Source: Chondrosia reniformis (lineage: Eukaryota > Porifera > Demospongiae > Chondrillida > Chondrillidae). From it: a DNA stretch of 64,000 bases. The stretch lies in the NCBI GenBank assembly GCA_947172415.1, contig OX359198.1:3379401-3443400 (forward strand), given 5' to 3'. This document shows, one piece after another, positions 1-11,700 of the stretch. The translations under genes were made by a program, and so were the position numbers. The notes under the pieces were generated by a model. The model had not been told where the DNA came from. It saw only the letters and a list, made by a program, of their open reading frames with translations, and searched no databases. Position 1 is the first letter of the stretch. Each line of letters opens with the position of its first letter.

Positions 1-2171
1 CAAGTAGTTCCTAAAACTAGGAAATATAACTCGTATTAGAACATACAACTATTACATGCAACTAGTAATGATTACACACAACTAGTGCATATACCTAATA
101 CATACAACTAGTACCTACAATTAATTAATATAACCAGAACATACGACTAATACATCAAACTAGAACATAAAACTAGTATATACAACTAATATATAAAACC
201 AATACCTACAACTAGTAAATTTAACTCGTACTTGTATATAAAAAACTGGTATATACATACAACTATTAGCGAATTCATACAACTAGTAAATACACCTAGT
301 TCATACAACTAGTACCTACAACTAGTTCATACAAGTAGTACATACAACTAGTACCTACAGCTAGAACATAAAACTAGTTCCTACAACTGGTAAATATAAC
401 TAGTATTAGTGCATACAACTAGTAAATAGAACTAGTAACTAGTTCCTACATCCAGTACATACAACTTGTACATACAACCAGTATAAACAATCTGTACATA
501 CAACTAGTCCATACAACTAGTACATAACTAGTATATATATGCAACTTGTACATATAACTGGGACATACAACTAGTACATAAAACTAGTACATACAACCAG
601 TACATATTACTAGTACATACAACTAGAATATACAACTAGTACGTACAACTGGTTCATACTACTAGTACATATATCTATTACCTATAACTAGTGATCACAA
701 CTAGTACATACAACTAGTTCTACATCTAGTACAAATAACTAGTACATACAACTAGTACATTAATCTACTACATTTAACTAGTACATATAACCTATACATA
801 CAACTAGAACATATAACCACGGCATACAAATATCACTAGTCCATTTAAACTGTACATACAACTAGTGCATACAACTAGGGCATACAACCAGTACATATAA
901 CTAGTACATACAACTAGGAGGTACAACTAGAACATACAACAAGTACATATAAATAGTACATACATCCAGTTCATATTACTAGAATATACAACTAGTACCT
1001 ATGACTAGTACTAGTATATACAAAAATTGGTACATACAACTAGTTGCGAATACATACATCTAGTAAATACACCTAGTTCATACAACTAGTACCTACAACT
1101 AGTTCATACAAGTAGTACATACAACTAGTAGATAGAGCTAGAATATACAACCAGTTCCTACAACTGGTAAATATAACTGGTATTAGTACATACAACTAGT
1201 AAATAGAACTAGTAACTTGTTCCTACATCTAGTACTTACAACTAGTACATACAACTAATACTTCCAACTAATTAACATAACTAGTACTAGAACGTAAATC
1301 TAGTACATACAACTAATACATGTAAAGAGTACATACAACAAGTATATACAACTAGTATATACAACTAATACATTTAGGCAGTATTTACAACTGGTACATA
1401 CAACTAAAACATACAACAAGTACATATAAATAGTACATACAACTACTAAATACAACCAGTACATAAAACTAGAATACACACCTAGTATATACAACTAGTA
1501 CCCATAACTAGTGATTACAACTACTCCATAAATAAATAAATAAATACAACTAATATATAAAAGTAGATCATACAACTAGTACATACCCCTACTACATACA
1601 CCTAGCACATACAACTAGTACCTACAAGTAATTCATACAAGTAGTCCATGCAACTAGTACATACAGTTAGAACATAAAACTAGTTCCTACAACTGGTAAT
1701 TATAACCTGTAATAGTACATACAACTAGTAAATAAGCTAGTAACTAGTTCTTACATCTAGTATATACAGCAAGTACATACAACTAGTACTTCCAACTAAT
1801 AAACTTAACTAGTGCTAGAAAGTACAACTAGTACATAAAACTAGTAACGTGTACATACAACTAGTACATACAACTAGTACATATAAATAGTGCATAAAAC
1901 AAGAACACACAAGTTGTACATACAACCAGTACATATTATTAGTACATACAACTAGAATATACAACTAGTACGTACAACTAGTACCTACTACTAGTATATA
2001 TAACTAGTTTATGCAACTATTACATATTCCTAGTACATACTACAATTACAGTTAACCAGTACATACGACTACTACATAGTACTAGTACAAAACTAGCACA
2101 TAAAACTAGTACATAGGACTAGTACATTTAACTAGTACATACACTAGTACATCAAACCAGTACATACAGCC
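1..2171 (+). repeat. Satellite A array, forward orientation
   Basis: Degenerate tandem array of a 13-bp unit, ACTAGTACATACA in this orientation. Single-base changes and small indels are frequent, and the hexamer ACTAGT recurs almost every unit. Longer blocks recur with the same variants (for example 241-420 and 1011-1210), so higher-order repeats are present. Short open frames here are by-products of the repeat. No gene seen. Confidence 0.95.
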
Positions 2172-2409
2172 AAGGATTCGCAGAAGATCAAGATAAAGAA
2201 AAAGACAAAGACTCCCAGGATTACTGATGAAGGGTGGAATACCCAGAAACAGCTGTCTGACCCAGTGGAGAAGAAGATGAAAGAAGGGAAAAGAAGGAAG
2301 AAAAGACTACTGTATCTTCATCTAAAGCTCTCTTTAGGTTTAGTTCCCCTATAGGCTCTTTTTACAGAATAGGCATATAGCATGTAGGAAAATGGTATCT
2401 TAGATTTTT
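2172..2409 (+). mobile_element. 238-bp hammerhead-bearing repeat (retrozyme-like), copy 1
   Basis: First of four copies of one dispersed repeat (others at 23235, 29287 and 35970). It starts AAGGATTC, ends GATTTTT and is flanked by satellite A. Near base 53 it carries CTGATGA (2224-2230), a short stem GGGT/ACCC, then GAAAC and GTC, the conserved boxes of a type I hammerhead ribozyme. In this copy the stem closes with a T-A pair where the others have T-T. No protein is convincing; the open frame is K/R-rich low complexity. Known background: animal retrozymes are short non-coding retroelements with type I hammerheads. The assignment is inference. Confidence 0.65.
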
Positions 2410-3221
2410 CATATATCTAGAACTTACAACCAGTACATAAAAATAGTACTTATAACAAGTACACTATAACTAGTGTTTACAAATAGTACATACAACTAGT
2501 ACATACAACTAGTACATAAACCTTCTACATATAACTAGTACACACAACTTGTACATACAACTAGTACAGATAACTAGCAGATACACATATAACTAATATA
2601 TACAAATAGTACATACAACTAGTTCATACAACTTTTTTATGCAACTAGCACATATAACTACGACATACTACTAGTTTATAACTAGTTCATATAACTAGTA
2701 CATACAATTAGTACATATAACCAGTACATACACTAGTACATACAACAACTACATCCAACTATAAAATAAAACTAGTACATACAACTAGTACATACAACCA
2801 GTACATACAACTAGTTCTTACAACTAGTACAAATACCTAGTGCCTACAGTTAGTACATATATCTAGTACATGCAACTAGTACATATTACTAGTACGTATA
2901 GCTAGTACATTGAACTAGTACATACAACTAGCACATGTAACTAGTACATATAACTACTACATACCACTAGTACATATAACTATTACTTACAACTAGTGCA
3001 TATAATAGTGATTAACACTAGTACATAATACTAGTACATACAACTAGTACATATAATAATTAGTTCATACAACTAGTACATACAAGTCGTATATACAACT
3101 TGTACATAGAACTAGGAAGGATAACTAGAACATACACATATAACTTGTACACATAAATATTACATACAACTAATGCATACACTCTAAGACCTGCTACTGG
3201 TACATACAACTAGTACATTTT
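2410..3221 (+). repeat. Satellite A array, forward orientation
   Basis: Continuation of the 13-bp ACTAGTACATACA array, as degenerate as the preceding block. No gene seen. Confidence 0.95.
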
Positions 3222-3290
3222 CAATTCAATTTATCATGTAGCTCATCTCCTCAGTAGGAGGTCGCTGTTGCATACAGTAAAAATACAACT
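3222..3290 (-). mobile_element. 3' stub of an RTE-type LINE
   Basis: About 70 bp not made of satellite. Read on the minus strand it has a GCGACCTCCT...AGGAGAT...AGCT hairpin region followed by an AATTGAATTGAA tail. The 3' end of the 3-kb LINE at 36949-39960 has the same order: GCGACCTCCTGCATAGGAGA, then a (TTGA)n tail. I read this as a severely 5'-truncated copy of a related LINE, keeping only the 3' UTR end. Confidence 0.6.
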
Positions 3291-3345
3291 AGTACATACA
3301 ACTAGTAAATACAACTAGAACATAAAACTAGTACATACTTGAAAA
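3291..3345 (+). repeat. Satellite A, short block
   Basis: A few 13-bp satellite A units between two LINE-derived stubs. Confidence 0.8.
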
Positions 3346-3596
3346 ACAAAAGCCTTAACGGAGAACCTTGTTACTTCTTGCCTTAGTGTACTAAGGCAAG
3401 GAGTATCTGGCTTGGACAACCCTCAGTCAGTTATGTTTTCCTTTCTTTGGGTTTTTAGCCAGAAGCCTCGGCTTTTCCTCCTTCCGACAGCAGCAGACGG
3501 GTGCACGTCGGGCCAAAGTTGACCGTCATAATAGGAGGGAGTACCTCCATACACCAATCCACCACTGCTTTCCAGAGGTCGACAGGCAAGGACTAG
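3346..3596 (-). mobile_element. LINE 3' fragment, probably R4/Dong-like
   Basis: About 250 bp of GC-richer, non-satellite sequence. On the minus strand it ends GTTCTCCGTTAAGG, preceded by a CCTTGCC motif. The 3' end of the R4/Dong-like LINE at about 42035 ends GTTCTCCGTAAAGG, also preceded by CCTTGCC. The shared terminus suggests a truncated copy of a related LINE. A 60-codon open frame (3423-3605, minus) runs through it but has no recognisable domain. A perfect hairpin CCTTGCCTTAG/CTAAGGCAAGG lies near 3380-3400. Confidence 0.45.
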
Positions 3597-4615
3597 TACA
3601 TACAACTAGTAAATACACCTAGTTCATACAACTAGTACATACAACTTGTACATATAACTAGTACAGTTACTTGTTCATACAACTAATACATACAACTCGT
3701 ACATACAATTTGTACATAGAACTCATAAGGATAACTAGAACATACACATATATGAATAGTACATACAACTAATACACACAACTAGTACATGCAACTGGTA
3801 CATACAACTAGTACGTACAACTGGTACATACAACTAATACAAACAACTAGTAAATACAACTAGTTCATACAACTAGTGCTACAAGTAGTACATAAAACTA
3901 GTACATAAAATTAGTACATAAAACTAGTGCATTCAACTAGTACATACAACTAGCACATACAACTAGTAAAGATAACTAGAACTAGTACATAGAATCAGTA
4001 CATAAAACTAGTACATACAACTAGTACAAAGAACTAGTAACTAGGTCCTACAACTAGTACATACAACTAATACACACAAGTAGTTCCTACTCTCAGGAAA
4101 TATAACTAGTACTAGTAGGTGCAATTAGTACATACAACTAGTAATGACTAAATACAACTAGTACATAAGCCTAGAATTTACAATTAGTAACGAATACATA
4201 CAACTAGTGCATATGCCTAATACATACAACTAGTACCTACAACTAATTAATAAACCACTATATACAACTAATACATACAACTGGTACATACAACTAATAC
4301 CTACAATTGGTACATACAACTAGTACATATAAATAGTACATATTACTAGCCCATATAAATACTACATATAACATACGAAAAGTATATACATATAAATAGT
4401 ACATCCAACCAGTTCATGCAACTAGTACATTCAATCAGTAAATACAACCAATATATACAACTGGTACATACAACTAGTACATAACTACTATATGCAACTA
4501 GTACATAAAACTAGGACATTCACCTAGTACATAAAGTTAATACATACAACGAGTACATATTACTAGTACATACAACTAGAATTTATAACTATATAGTACA
4601 GACTATATAGTATAG
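3597..4615 (+). repeat. Satellite A array, forward orientation
   Basis: 13-bp ACTAGTACATACA units up to the edge of the Penelope-like element. No gene seen. Confidence 0.95.
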
Positions 4616-4648
4616 ACGCAGGTTTTTTGATTCTTCTGTCTGCCAAAC

Positions 4649-4680
4649 GTTTCGACCCTGGGGGTCTTCTTCAGTGACTG
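4649..4680 (-). ncRNA. Hammerhead-like motif of Penelope copy 1
   Basis: On the minus strand: CTGAAGA (4668-4674), stem GACCC/GGGTC, then GAAAC (4649-4653). These match the hammerhead boxes CUGANGA and GAAA. One unpaired A sits between the first box and the stem, which is not canonical, and I could not define stem III or a cleavage site. Penelope-like elements are known to carry hammerhead motifs near their ends. Confidence 0.45.
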
Positions 4681-4875
4681 GTGTTGGCCTTCAAGGTGTC
4701 TTCATTTATTGGCATCTTTTCCTGCCATTTTCAATTACCTCATCAGTGATGTCATCGGTTACATCATTTCCGGAGGAAGGAGAGTTGAAGGGAGTATTCA
4801 TAAAAAAGGGTTTCCAACCACTTCTTAGTACAATTCCTTGATCTAAGTTCATTCTTACCTGACATTGTTGGATCT

Positions 4876-5340
4876 TCAGGGCTTCCTTAATTCTTCTTCT
4901 GTACCAGTTCTCTTTCCTCTCCACCACTCTGGCTTGCCTCCACTCAATTGGATGGCCAGTTTTAGGGAGTGAACAGCTAAGCCATTGTTCACATCCCCCA
5001 TCCTGACGGCACATTTGTGCTCCGCCATCCTGACTTTTAGTGTTCTTCCAGTTTCTCCAGTGTACACTGCAGGAAAACTAGAACAGGGGATCTGGTAAAC
5101 GACACCTTTAATATCCATGGTAGGCTGGGGTTGTTTAGGCCTAGACTCCTCAGTGATCTCTGCTTTGTGAAGATGGTTTCGATGTTCATCTTCAGGCATG
5201 TTCTGGAGATCATTTCACTGAGGCCTTTCACATATGGAATAAAAAGTTTACGTTCACCATCTACCCTACTTCCCTGGTTCCGTTGTCTCTTCTTCATGTG
5301 CCTAGCAGCAACCTTACTGGGGTATCCGTTGGCTTGGAGT
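4876..5340 (-). CDS. Penelope linker and GIY-YIG endonuclease domain
   Basis: C-terminal part of the Penelope-like polyprotein. The linker includes GYPSKVAARHMKKRQRN and RKLFIPYVKGLSEMISR. The endonuclease shows GVVYQIPC followed by VYTGETGRTLKVRMAEH, the diagnostic GIY-YIG core with its downstream Arg and Glu/His region, then AVHSL and a basic tail. This nuclease nicks the target DNA to prime reverse transcription. Linker and endonuclease lie in different frames here, and the plus-strand copy shows the same frame change. The change was therefore present in a common source, or was made up for in a way I cannot see. Confidence 0.85.
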
Positions 5341-5347
5341 AGCCCTT

Positions 5348-6613
5348 TCAGGTGCTCTTTTGCTCTTTTGCCTCTTGGAGGACACTGGATCCAGCACCAC
5401 AGATCTTCTCCGCTCTGTCCCTGAAGCAAAGGGCAATGCCAGCTTTCACCCTAGGATGGTGATGAGACGAGAAGTGAAGGTATCTATCCGTGGGGGTTGG
5501 TTTTCTGTACACGGATGTACTCAAACTTCCTCTGTTCTTCTTTAGTAGCACATCAAGAAACGGGATAGAGCCATCTGTCTCCTCCTCCATGGTGAACTGG
5601 ATGTTTCCGTGTCTTCCATTAAGGAAAGACAGAAAATTCTCCAGCTGATCCGTACCTTGGCTCCAGATGACAAAGGTGTCGTCTACATAACGTAGCCAGA
5701 GCCTAGGTTTGGAGCCAGCCTCCTGGAGGGCTTCGTTTTCAAACTCTTCCATGAAGATATTTGCCACCACCGGAGAGAGAGGAGAGCCCATGGCTGCCCC
5801 ATCCTTCTGCTCAAAGAACTCGTAACCGTACTGGAAGTACGTTGTCCTAAGACAGAGTTCTGTAAGCATTGTGATGGTGGGAGGGTCCAGAGTGGTCTGG
5901 TCTGATAGGGTGTTGTCTTCCCTCAGCCTCCTATCAATGATCTGTAAGGAGAGATCTATAGGTACCTTCGTAAACAAGCTCTTCACATCAAAACTGATTA
6001 ACTTATCTTCATTCTCTACTTGCAATCCCCTGATTTTCTTCACAAAGTCCTCTGAGTTCCTCACAAAGTGAGGAGTGTTCCCCCACAGGGGTGACAGGAT
6101 ATTCGCCAGATATCTGGATAGGTGGAAGGTAGGGGAGTTTATAGAGGAAACAATAGGTCTTAAGGAGCAACTGGCCTTATGGATCTTTGGGAGTCCATAT
6201 AACTGGGGGGTGGAGCTCTGTTGGTTCTGAACCCTCTTCCTCAGATCATTGGGGAGTTTGCTATTCTTTTCCATGGACCGGAGAACTTCAGTTACCTTCC
6301 GTTCTATTTTCAATGTTGGGTTCTTTTTGATTGGTTGATAGCTTGTATCATCCAAAAGTTCCCTTACTTTGCGGTCGTACTCTTCTTTGTCCAGGAGGAC
6401 TGTGGCATTTCCCTTGTCTGCTGGAAGAATGATGGTATCAGAGTCCACCTTGAACTCCTTGATGGCTGCTGTCTGACGTTTGGTCAGATTAGGGCTCGGG
6501 ACCCCAGCTTTTGACAGGCATCATGGGACTTCACTCCTGAGTTGTTCTCCCTGGTGACCAGGTAAGTAACGAGCTAAGGATTCTGTCCCCGCAATGATGT
6601 CAACCTGTGGAAT
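5348..6613 (-). CDS. Penelope-type reverse transcriptase
   Basis: Reverse transcriptase of the Penelope-like element. Visible landmarks in order: NLTKRQTAAIKEFK, ILPADKGNATVLLDKEEY (the Penelope DKG box), STPQLYGLPKIHK, LRPIVSSINSPT, LISFDVKSLFTKVP (RT motif A), AAMGSPLSPVVANIFME (motif B), LWLRYVDDTFVIW (motif C, catalytic YVDD) and IPFLDVLLKK (motif D/E). This is the telomerase-related RT fold. The N-terminal stretch with VDIIAGTESLARYLPG is upstream in another frame. The long open part is 366 codons from an internal Met. The protein is truncated at its N terminus by the junction near 6613. Confidence 0.92.
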
Positions 6614-6616
6614 GTG

Positions 6617-6816
6617 GAAAGGGGTACTCCAGGCCAACGGATACCCCAGTAAGGTTGCTGCTAGGCACATGAAAAAGAGACAACGGAACCAGGGAAGTAG
6701 GGTAGATGGTGAACGTAAACTTTTTATTCCATATGTGAAAGGCCTCAGTGAAATGATCTCCAGAACATGCCTGAAGATGAACATCGAAACCATCTTCACA
6801 AAGCAGAGATCACTGA
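6617..6816 (+). CDS. Penelope linker fragment, copy 2
   Basis: About 66 codons, matching the linker upstream of the GIY-YIG domain in copy 1: LQANGYPSKVAARHMKKRQ, RKLFIPYVKGLSEMISR and IETIFTKQRSL. The fragment ends where the DNA transposon starts. Its remainder continues at 13733. Confidence 0.85.
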
Positions 6817-6838
6817 CACTGGTACCTTATGACTGTTC
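6817..6838 (+). repeat. Left terminal inverted repeat of the 6.9-kb transposon
   Basis: Begins CACTGGTACCTTATGACTG. It pairs with the right end at 13711-13732 with about four mismatches in 22. It is the end downstream of both transposon genes. Confidence 0.88.
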
Positions 6839-7019
6839 CTTAGGGATAGGCTGCCTTATAGCGATCAACACGTAACAAGCGCTAATTAATAAAGAATTTT
6901 CGTTTTCAATCGTTAAGAGTGAATGCGTTATTTAGTGTTATCGTTTACACACCGGAAGAAATCAAAACCGTAACCCAGCGTTACCAGGTATTCAATCTCA
7001 AACACGTGGTGTGTGACCT

Positions 7020-7215
7020 CGCCTCGCCAGCTAGCGATGAAGAAGCCTCGCCAGCCAGGGAAGAAGAAGCCTCGCCAGCCAGCAAAGAAGAAGCCTCGCC
7101 AGCGAAGAAGAAGAAGCCTCGCCAGCAAAGAAGAAGAAGCCTCGCCAGCGAAGAAGAAGAAGCCTCGCCAGCAAAGAAGAAGAAGCCTCGCCAGCGAAGA
7201 AGAAGCCTCGCCAGC
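7020..7215 (+). repeat. Minisatellite, 15-24 bp unit, within the transposon
   Basis: Tandem variants of AAGAAGAAGCCTCGCCAGC differing in the number of AAG triplets, all in steps of 3. Plus-strand frames read EEASPA- or KKPRQR-type repeats and the minus strand reads an L/F/G/W-rich repeat. All three frames are open for over 90 codons only because the unit is a multiple of 3. No flanking gene structure supports translation. It lies 200 bp inside the left transposon end. Confidence 0.8.
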
Positions 7216-7720
7216 CAGTGAAGAATTTAGCCCTTCAATCGGTGAGTTCGCTCTTACTTTGACACGCTGTTGTTTTAAGGGCTTCATAGTTTTAGTTCAC
7301 GCCATTTTTTTATATTTCTTCTAGTAAATGCCTTTAGGAAATGTATATTCTGTCCCCTTCATATTGTTTGTGTGTATTCTATTAAAGATATTCTGGCCAA
7401 TTTTTATGTTGTTGTTTTAAAGTGCTTTCCGTGTTATTGATAGCATGTGTTATTTGGATATCATCAAAAGGCTTTTTTGAAAGCCACTACTGACAAAGGA
7501 CTACACTGATATTTTATCTGTTTATTATACTTCTATACTTATACTTGGTATATATATGTTGCTTATATGATGCTTAGGGCCTTTACTTTTATTAAAAAGG
7601 CTTTTTTAAAGCCATTACATTCAAAAGATGGACTTGACTGGGACTTGATGTATAATAAAAGTTGTAATGTAAAATATATTATGTAATAGACATGCAAGTA
7701 TTAAGTTAGTAGTATAGTTC

Positions 7721-8197
7721 CTATTTGTTATTTATTTCTCTGAGGACTTCCTTAATTAGTTTTTTCAATAGCTGAGCCCGATTCTCCTGTTCTTCCTTTT
7801 CTTTTTGTTTTTTCTCCTTCTCTTCCTCCTCTATCTGCTCCATTCGTATCTTTTCTTCCTTTTCTTTTCGTGCTTCTTCCACTAGTCTCCTCTGCACTTC
7901 TTCCTCTATTCTTTTTTTTATTTCTTCTTCTTTTTGCCTCTCTTCTTCTCTTTTTTTCTTCTCCTCTTCAGCCTTCTGCTTTTCTATTGTCATTCTCCTG
8001 CTGACTTCTTCTTCCACCTTCATTGTAATCAAAGAATTTACTCCCCAGTCATTAAATCTTTGGTTTTTTCTATTTTTTCTCTTTAAGTATTGTTGCCGAT
8101 TGTGCCATTTATAGGGCTTTCTGTAACTTCTTGATGGGAATCTCCCTGATGTTGACTGATAGTATCCATTTTCCATTCTTAGCTGTTTTCTATTCAA
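7721..8197 (-). CDS. Coiled-coil E/K-rich protein of the transposon
   Basis: 158 codons, starting MNRKQLRMENGYYQSTSG. Residues 1-50 are basic and aromatic (SRSYRKPYKWHNRQQYLKRK), which suits nucleic-acid binding. Residues 60-158 are an almost unbroken charged helix (VEEEVSRRMTIEKQKAEEE...) ending LLKKLIKEVLREINNK, a likely coiled coil. It lies 520 bp downstream of the transposase gene on the same strand, inside the same element, so it is probably an accessory protein. Composition recalls ARGLU1-type Arg/Glu-rich proteins, but low complexity makes that weak. No intron is evident. Function unknown. Confidence 0.6.
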   Translation of the reverse strand: MNRKQLRMENGYYQSTSGRFPSRSYRKPYKWHNRQQYLKRKNRKNQRFNDWGVNSLITMKVEEEVSRRMTIEKQKAEEEKKKREEERQKEEEIKKRIEEEVQRRLVEEARKEKEEKIRMEQIEEEEKEKKQKEKEEQENRAQLLKKLIKEVLREINNK

Positions 8198-8719
8198 TAT
8201 GATTTCTGTCTTTAGTCATCTATATTTATACTTGTTAGGAGGATACCTTGGAAAATAAGTTATCTAATCAGATTAATGATTAGGGTAGGATACCATGAAA
8301 ATTGTGTTAGCCAATGAAGTTGTGACTTAAAGAACCAATCAGATTAGCTCAAACTGATGATGTTTCATCACCTAAGCATGCATTAACTGGCTATGAATAC
8401 AGTCGTAATTAACACATGAAATATTTATTATAATGTATGTCTAAAGGAAAAGCTAATGAAGTATGGTACAAAAATACTGTTTAATTATTATTGTATTGTT
8501 TGAAGCCATATTAATGAATATGTATTGTATTATATTGTGGTGTTGAACACGTCTCCCAATGTTCCATCCTGTGTACACGGGTTACAAAAAGGTATGGCAA
8601 CTTTGTGTACTTAGCAGATGTTATTTACTTACTGCATCTTTAAACTTGAACTTGATGTGTTGCTTGTTGGTTGTCCACTGCCACTCCAAATCAGGAACCA
8701 CCATCAGTACACTATAGCA
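8198..8719 (-). other. Gap between the two transposon genes
   Basis: About 520 bp of AT-rich sequence between the end of the transposase frame and the start of the coiled-coil gene. I see no further gene. It probably holds the transposase 3' UTR and the promoter of the second gene, but I could not mark either with confidence. Confidence 0.5.
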
Positions 8720-11700
8720 CTATTCAGGCTCTAGCCTAAACTCCCTTAGTAGCTTCATAATTCTTCTAAATTTTTTTTCTACTGCCTTGTATATGTCATC
8801 ATTCTCTGTTGATAGGTCTTTTTCACTTATATTGGCTTGAATCAACCTGTCCAATTCTTTTTTGGTATCTACCTTAAGCTTGAAAAGTTGGCTTTTCAAT
8901 TTACGCATGAGGTACTTGTGGGTTTGCCTAATATCTAGGGGTATTGGCCTAAGTACTTTTAGCTGTTTTCTACACCTGTCCAATTGTAGCAATTCATTTG
9001 ATGGACCAAGTACTTGGTGAAGTGCCCTTGCCAAACTAGAAGTATAGCATTCACCTGTAGTGTCTGTACATACATTGGCATACGTCAGTACTTCTTTTGT
9101 GGGCTCAGGCTCCCAGTTTGTACCATCTTCTTCAGTTATAGGACTGATTGCAATATTAGTTTGCAATTGTGGTTGATAGTGGGTAATGGGGGTAGACATA
9201 GAGGGACCCTGATTGGAGCTATCTGTACTTAATGGTACGTCAATGCTTATTTCTAAGTTGGATTTCGGAGGTGGTGTACTACAATCATCTGGCTCTTCGT
9301 TAGTACAGATGTCCATTTCATCCATATGACTACAATAACCTCTAACATTTAGTAGATATCCAGGAATTGTTTCTGTTACTTGGCCCTGTTCATTGTAAAT
9401 TTTTATCCCAAAACTTGGAATATCAACATTTCCATTTAACAGTTGGAGCCATTCACCTCTAGCCCGTGTGACTACATCTTGTAATGTAGAATCCCTAAAA
9501 TGTAAAAGGCTAGGTCCCTTCTCAATATAATTAGGATGAATGTCACCATCATGAAAGATGATGGCTGACTCACTTTGGTTAATGTCCCACCACTGACCTT
9601 TACCTGGTGTTAGGAAAGGTGCTATTCTTTCCAAATGTGCTTGCCAGCTGTATGGCCTCTCTCTTATGTATTTGAGTGGTATTTCAGTGCCACTGAATTG
9701 TTTTAGAAATTTTGCAGCCTGTTTGGCTCTAGTGTCACTTTCATGCACAGTTACTGAGGTTGAGCCATATAATATCTCTTTGGCCTCTAATCTTATCAGC
9801 AGATTAGGAATCAGAGTGTCTGATTTTCTATTACTAGTATCCCTTACACACCTTTTTGCCTTTTGGAAGATCTGCTCTTCACTTTCAGTGTTGACAGACC
9901 TATTATTGATAATCTCTTGCTGAACAGGGCCATGATTTAACAAGGCATGGAAATAGACTCCATGTAAGGCAGTTTCATGTGGGTTTGGGAATAAATCCAC
10001 ACTTAGTTCATGATGTAGCCAGCAGCAGTTGTAAAATCTCAATATTTGTTTAGGGCACCTCTCAACCTCTTCAGAATAAAGACATTGGCTTATTTGAACT
10101 AGAGTCAAAAACATTGTTTGGATTTTCCAACTTGCTTTAGCATTTGATAACATTTGATAAATATGTATAACAGCACACCTAATATCAGATCCTGAAACAT
10201 GTTCACCCTTAAGAGCCCTAACAATGTAAGCCCTAACATCATCCCTTAAAACAACAGGCAAGTGATGGCTCTTAGAGGTCTCAGTAAGTAGATGCATGGC
10301 ATACCCTTTGAAATCATGAAGAGGTTCACAGTCTAATACACAATATTTTTGTAAGTTTACAGTTTTTAGAGACTCCATGGGATAGGGCAAAAGTAAAGCT
10401 GGAACTCTTTGAACACCCTTTAATTCATTAACAAGTTTACTTTCTAGCTGAGGTTTTGTAAAGTCATAAATGTCCATAAAACCTCTTTTTTTAGCTCTTC
10501 TAGTAACTCTTTCTTTTTAAGTTTATCAAAAGGTTTAAGTGAATTAGGCTGCTTACCAGCATTACCACCAATTGCTAAGAGTTGCATTTCAGTCAGTGAC
10601 CTAGGAGGTTGTCTTAGTGTTACAGCTTGATCTATGAATCTACTAAGGTGTACACCACAGCTACAAGGATAATTTCCTCCCTGTTGGGTCCCGCGTTCAA
10701 ACTGGACTGCAGGTTTATCACCAATAAAGAACTGTAATACATCAGTGATCTCAATTCCATTAGACGTTTTTACTTTCTCACTAATCTCTGATAAGCAATC
10801 TAACCTGTCGGAGATAAAATTAGCTTGTGAGCTGTGACTAGAAGTTGAAAAACCAACAAGGTGAATTTCAGGTTTTTCAACTATTTCCTGAATTGAAAGC
10901 TTCCTTTTTTTATCAGGAACTTCAGAATTTGTATAAAATACTGCTGGATCATATGCAGTTTTAACTGTTATCAGTAAGAGACCATAGGAAAGTAAAGTAG
11001 AATGGTCATGCCACATTATTAGGTGTCTCTTTCTTTGCAACTTTTTGAATGTATGTTCTATTTCAGGTCTAGAAAGGGATTCACAATTACTAATGTATTT
11101 GCTAACTTCTGATCTAAGATAGGTAAGAGACATTTTTGTAATTTCCTCATCAGTAGTTAATCTCATATATTTACTATGTTTGTCCAATAGTTTCTGGCGT
11201 AGCTCTGTTAATGGAATTTTATTCCCATGAGCCTGGACTATTTGTATATTGCCATCAGGCATGTACCTTTCTAAGGCCATTGGTGCACATGGTTGCCCAA
11301 CATTCAACTGACCTTCCACTAACATTTTTGCTATGTCCTTATTGACCTCATCTAAGCTAGGAGGGCAGGGGAATGAAATTCTGCCGTGACTACCAGGCAT
11401 CTTTGGTAATATTCTCCTATGCCTTTTTGTTTCAGTGGATTTTGTTTCCCCTTCTAGTTTAGTTATATTCAAACCATTTTCAATGGCAAATATTTTGACT
11501 CTTGCACCAGAATCTGAACTGTTCAATCCACATTCTGAAGCAAACGACTTCCATTGAATAGTCCTTTCTTCTTCAATAGCTTTAGTTAGTTTTTGGAGGA
11601 CGGTTTCAGCAACTCGTCCCTTTAAATATGATTTTTTCCTTTTTGGTGTGTCACACACATTTTCCTGAAAGTACAAAGCCTTTCTTTTTCTGTTGTATGA

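Larger units (their letters stand above)
4616..6613 (-). mobile_element. Penelope-like element, copy 1
   Basis: Penelope-like retroelement on the minus strand. Order along its RNA: N-terminal region (VDIIAGTESLARYLPG, from about 6613), reverse transcriptase, linker, GIY-YIG endonuclease, then a 3' end with a hammerhead-like motif. It is 5'-truncated and joined head to head at about 6613 to a second copy running the other way. Reading frames are broken in about two places, so it looks inactive. Inverted, truncated partner copies are a known habit of Penelope-like elements. Confidence 0.9.

Noticed and set aside
1-4600. Satellite A as a CRISPR array
   Set aside because: The 13-bp units have no spacers of constant length, and the window is clearly eukaryotic.
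6919-7324. Plus-strand frames with EEASPA or KKPRQR repeats and a minus-strand L/F/G/W-rich frame
   Set aside because: All frames are open because the minisatellite changes in steps of 3. Overlapping alternatives in the same DNA and no gene structure argue against coding.
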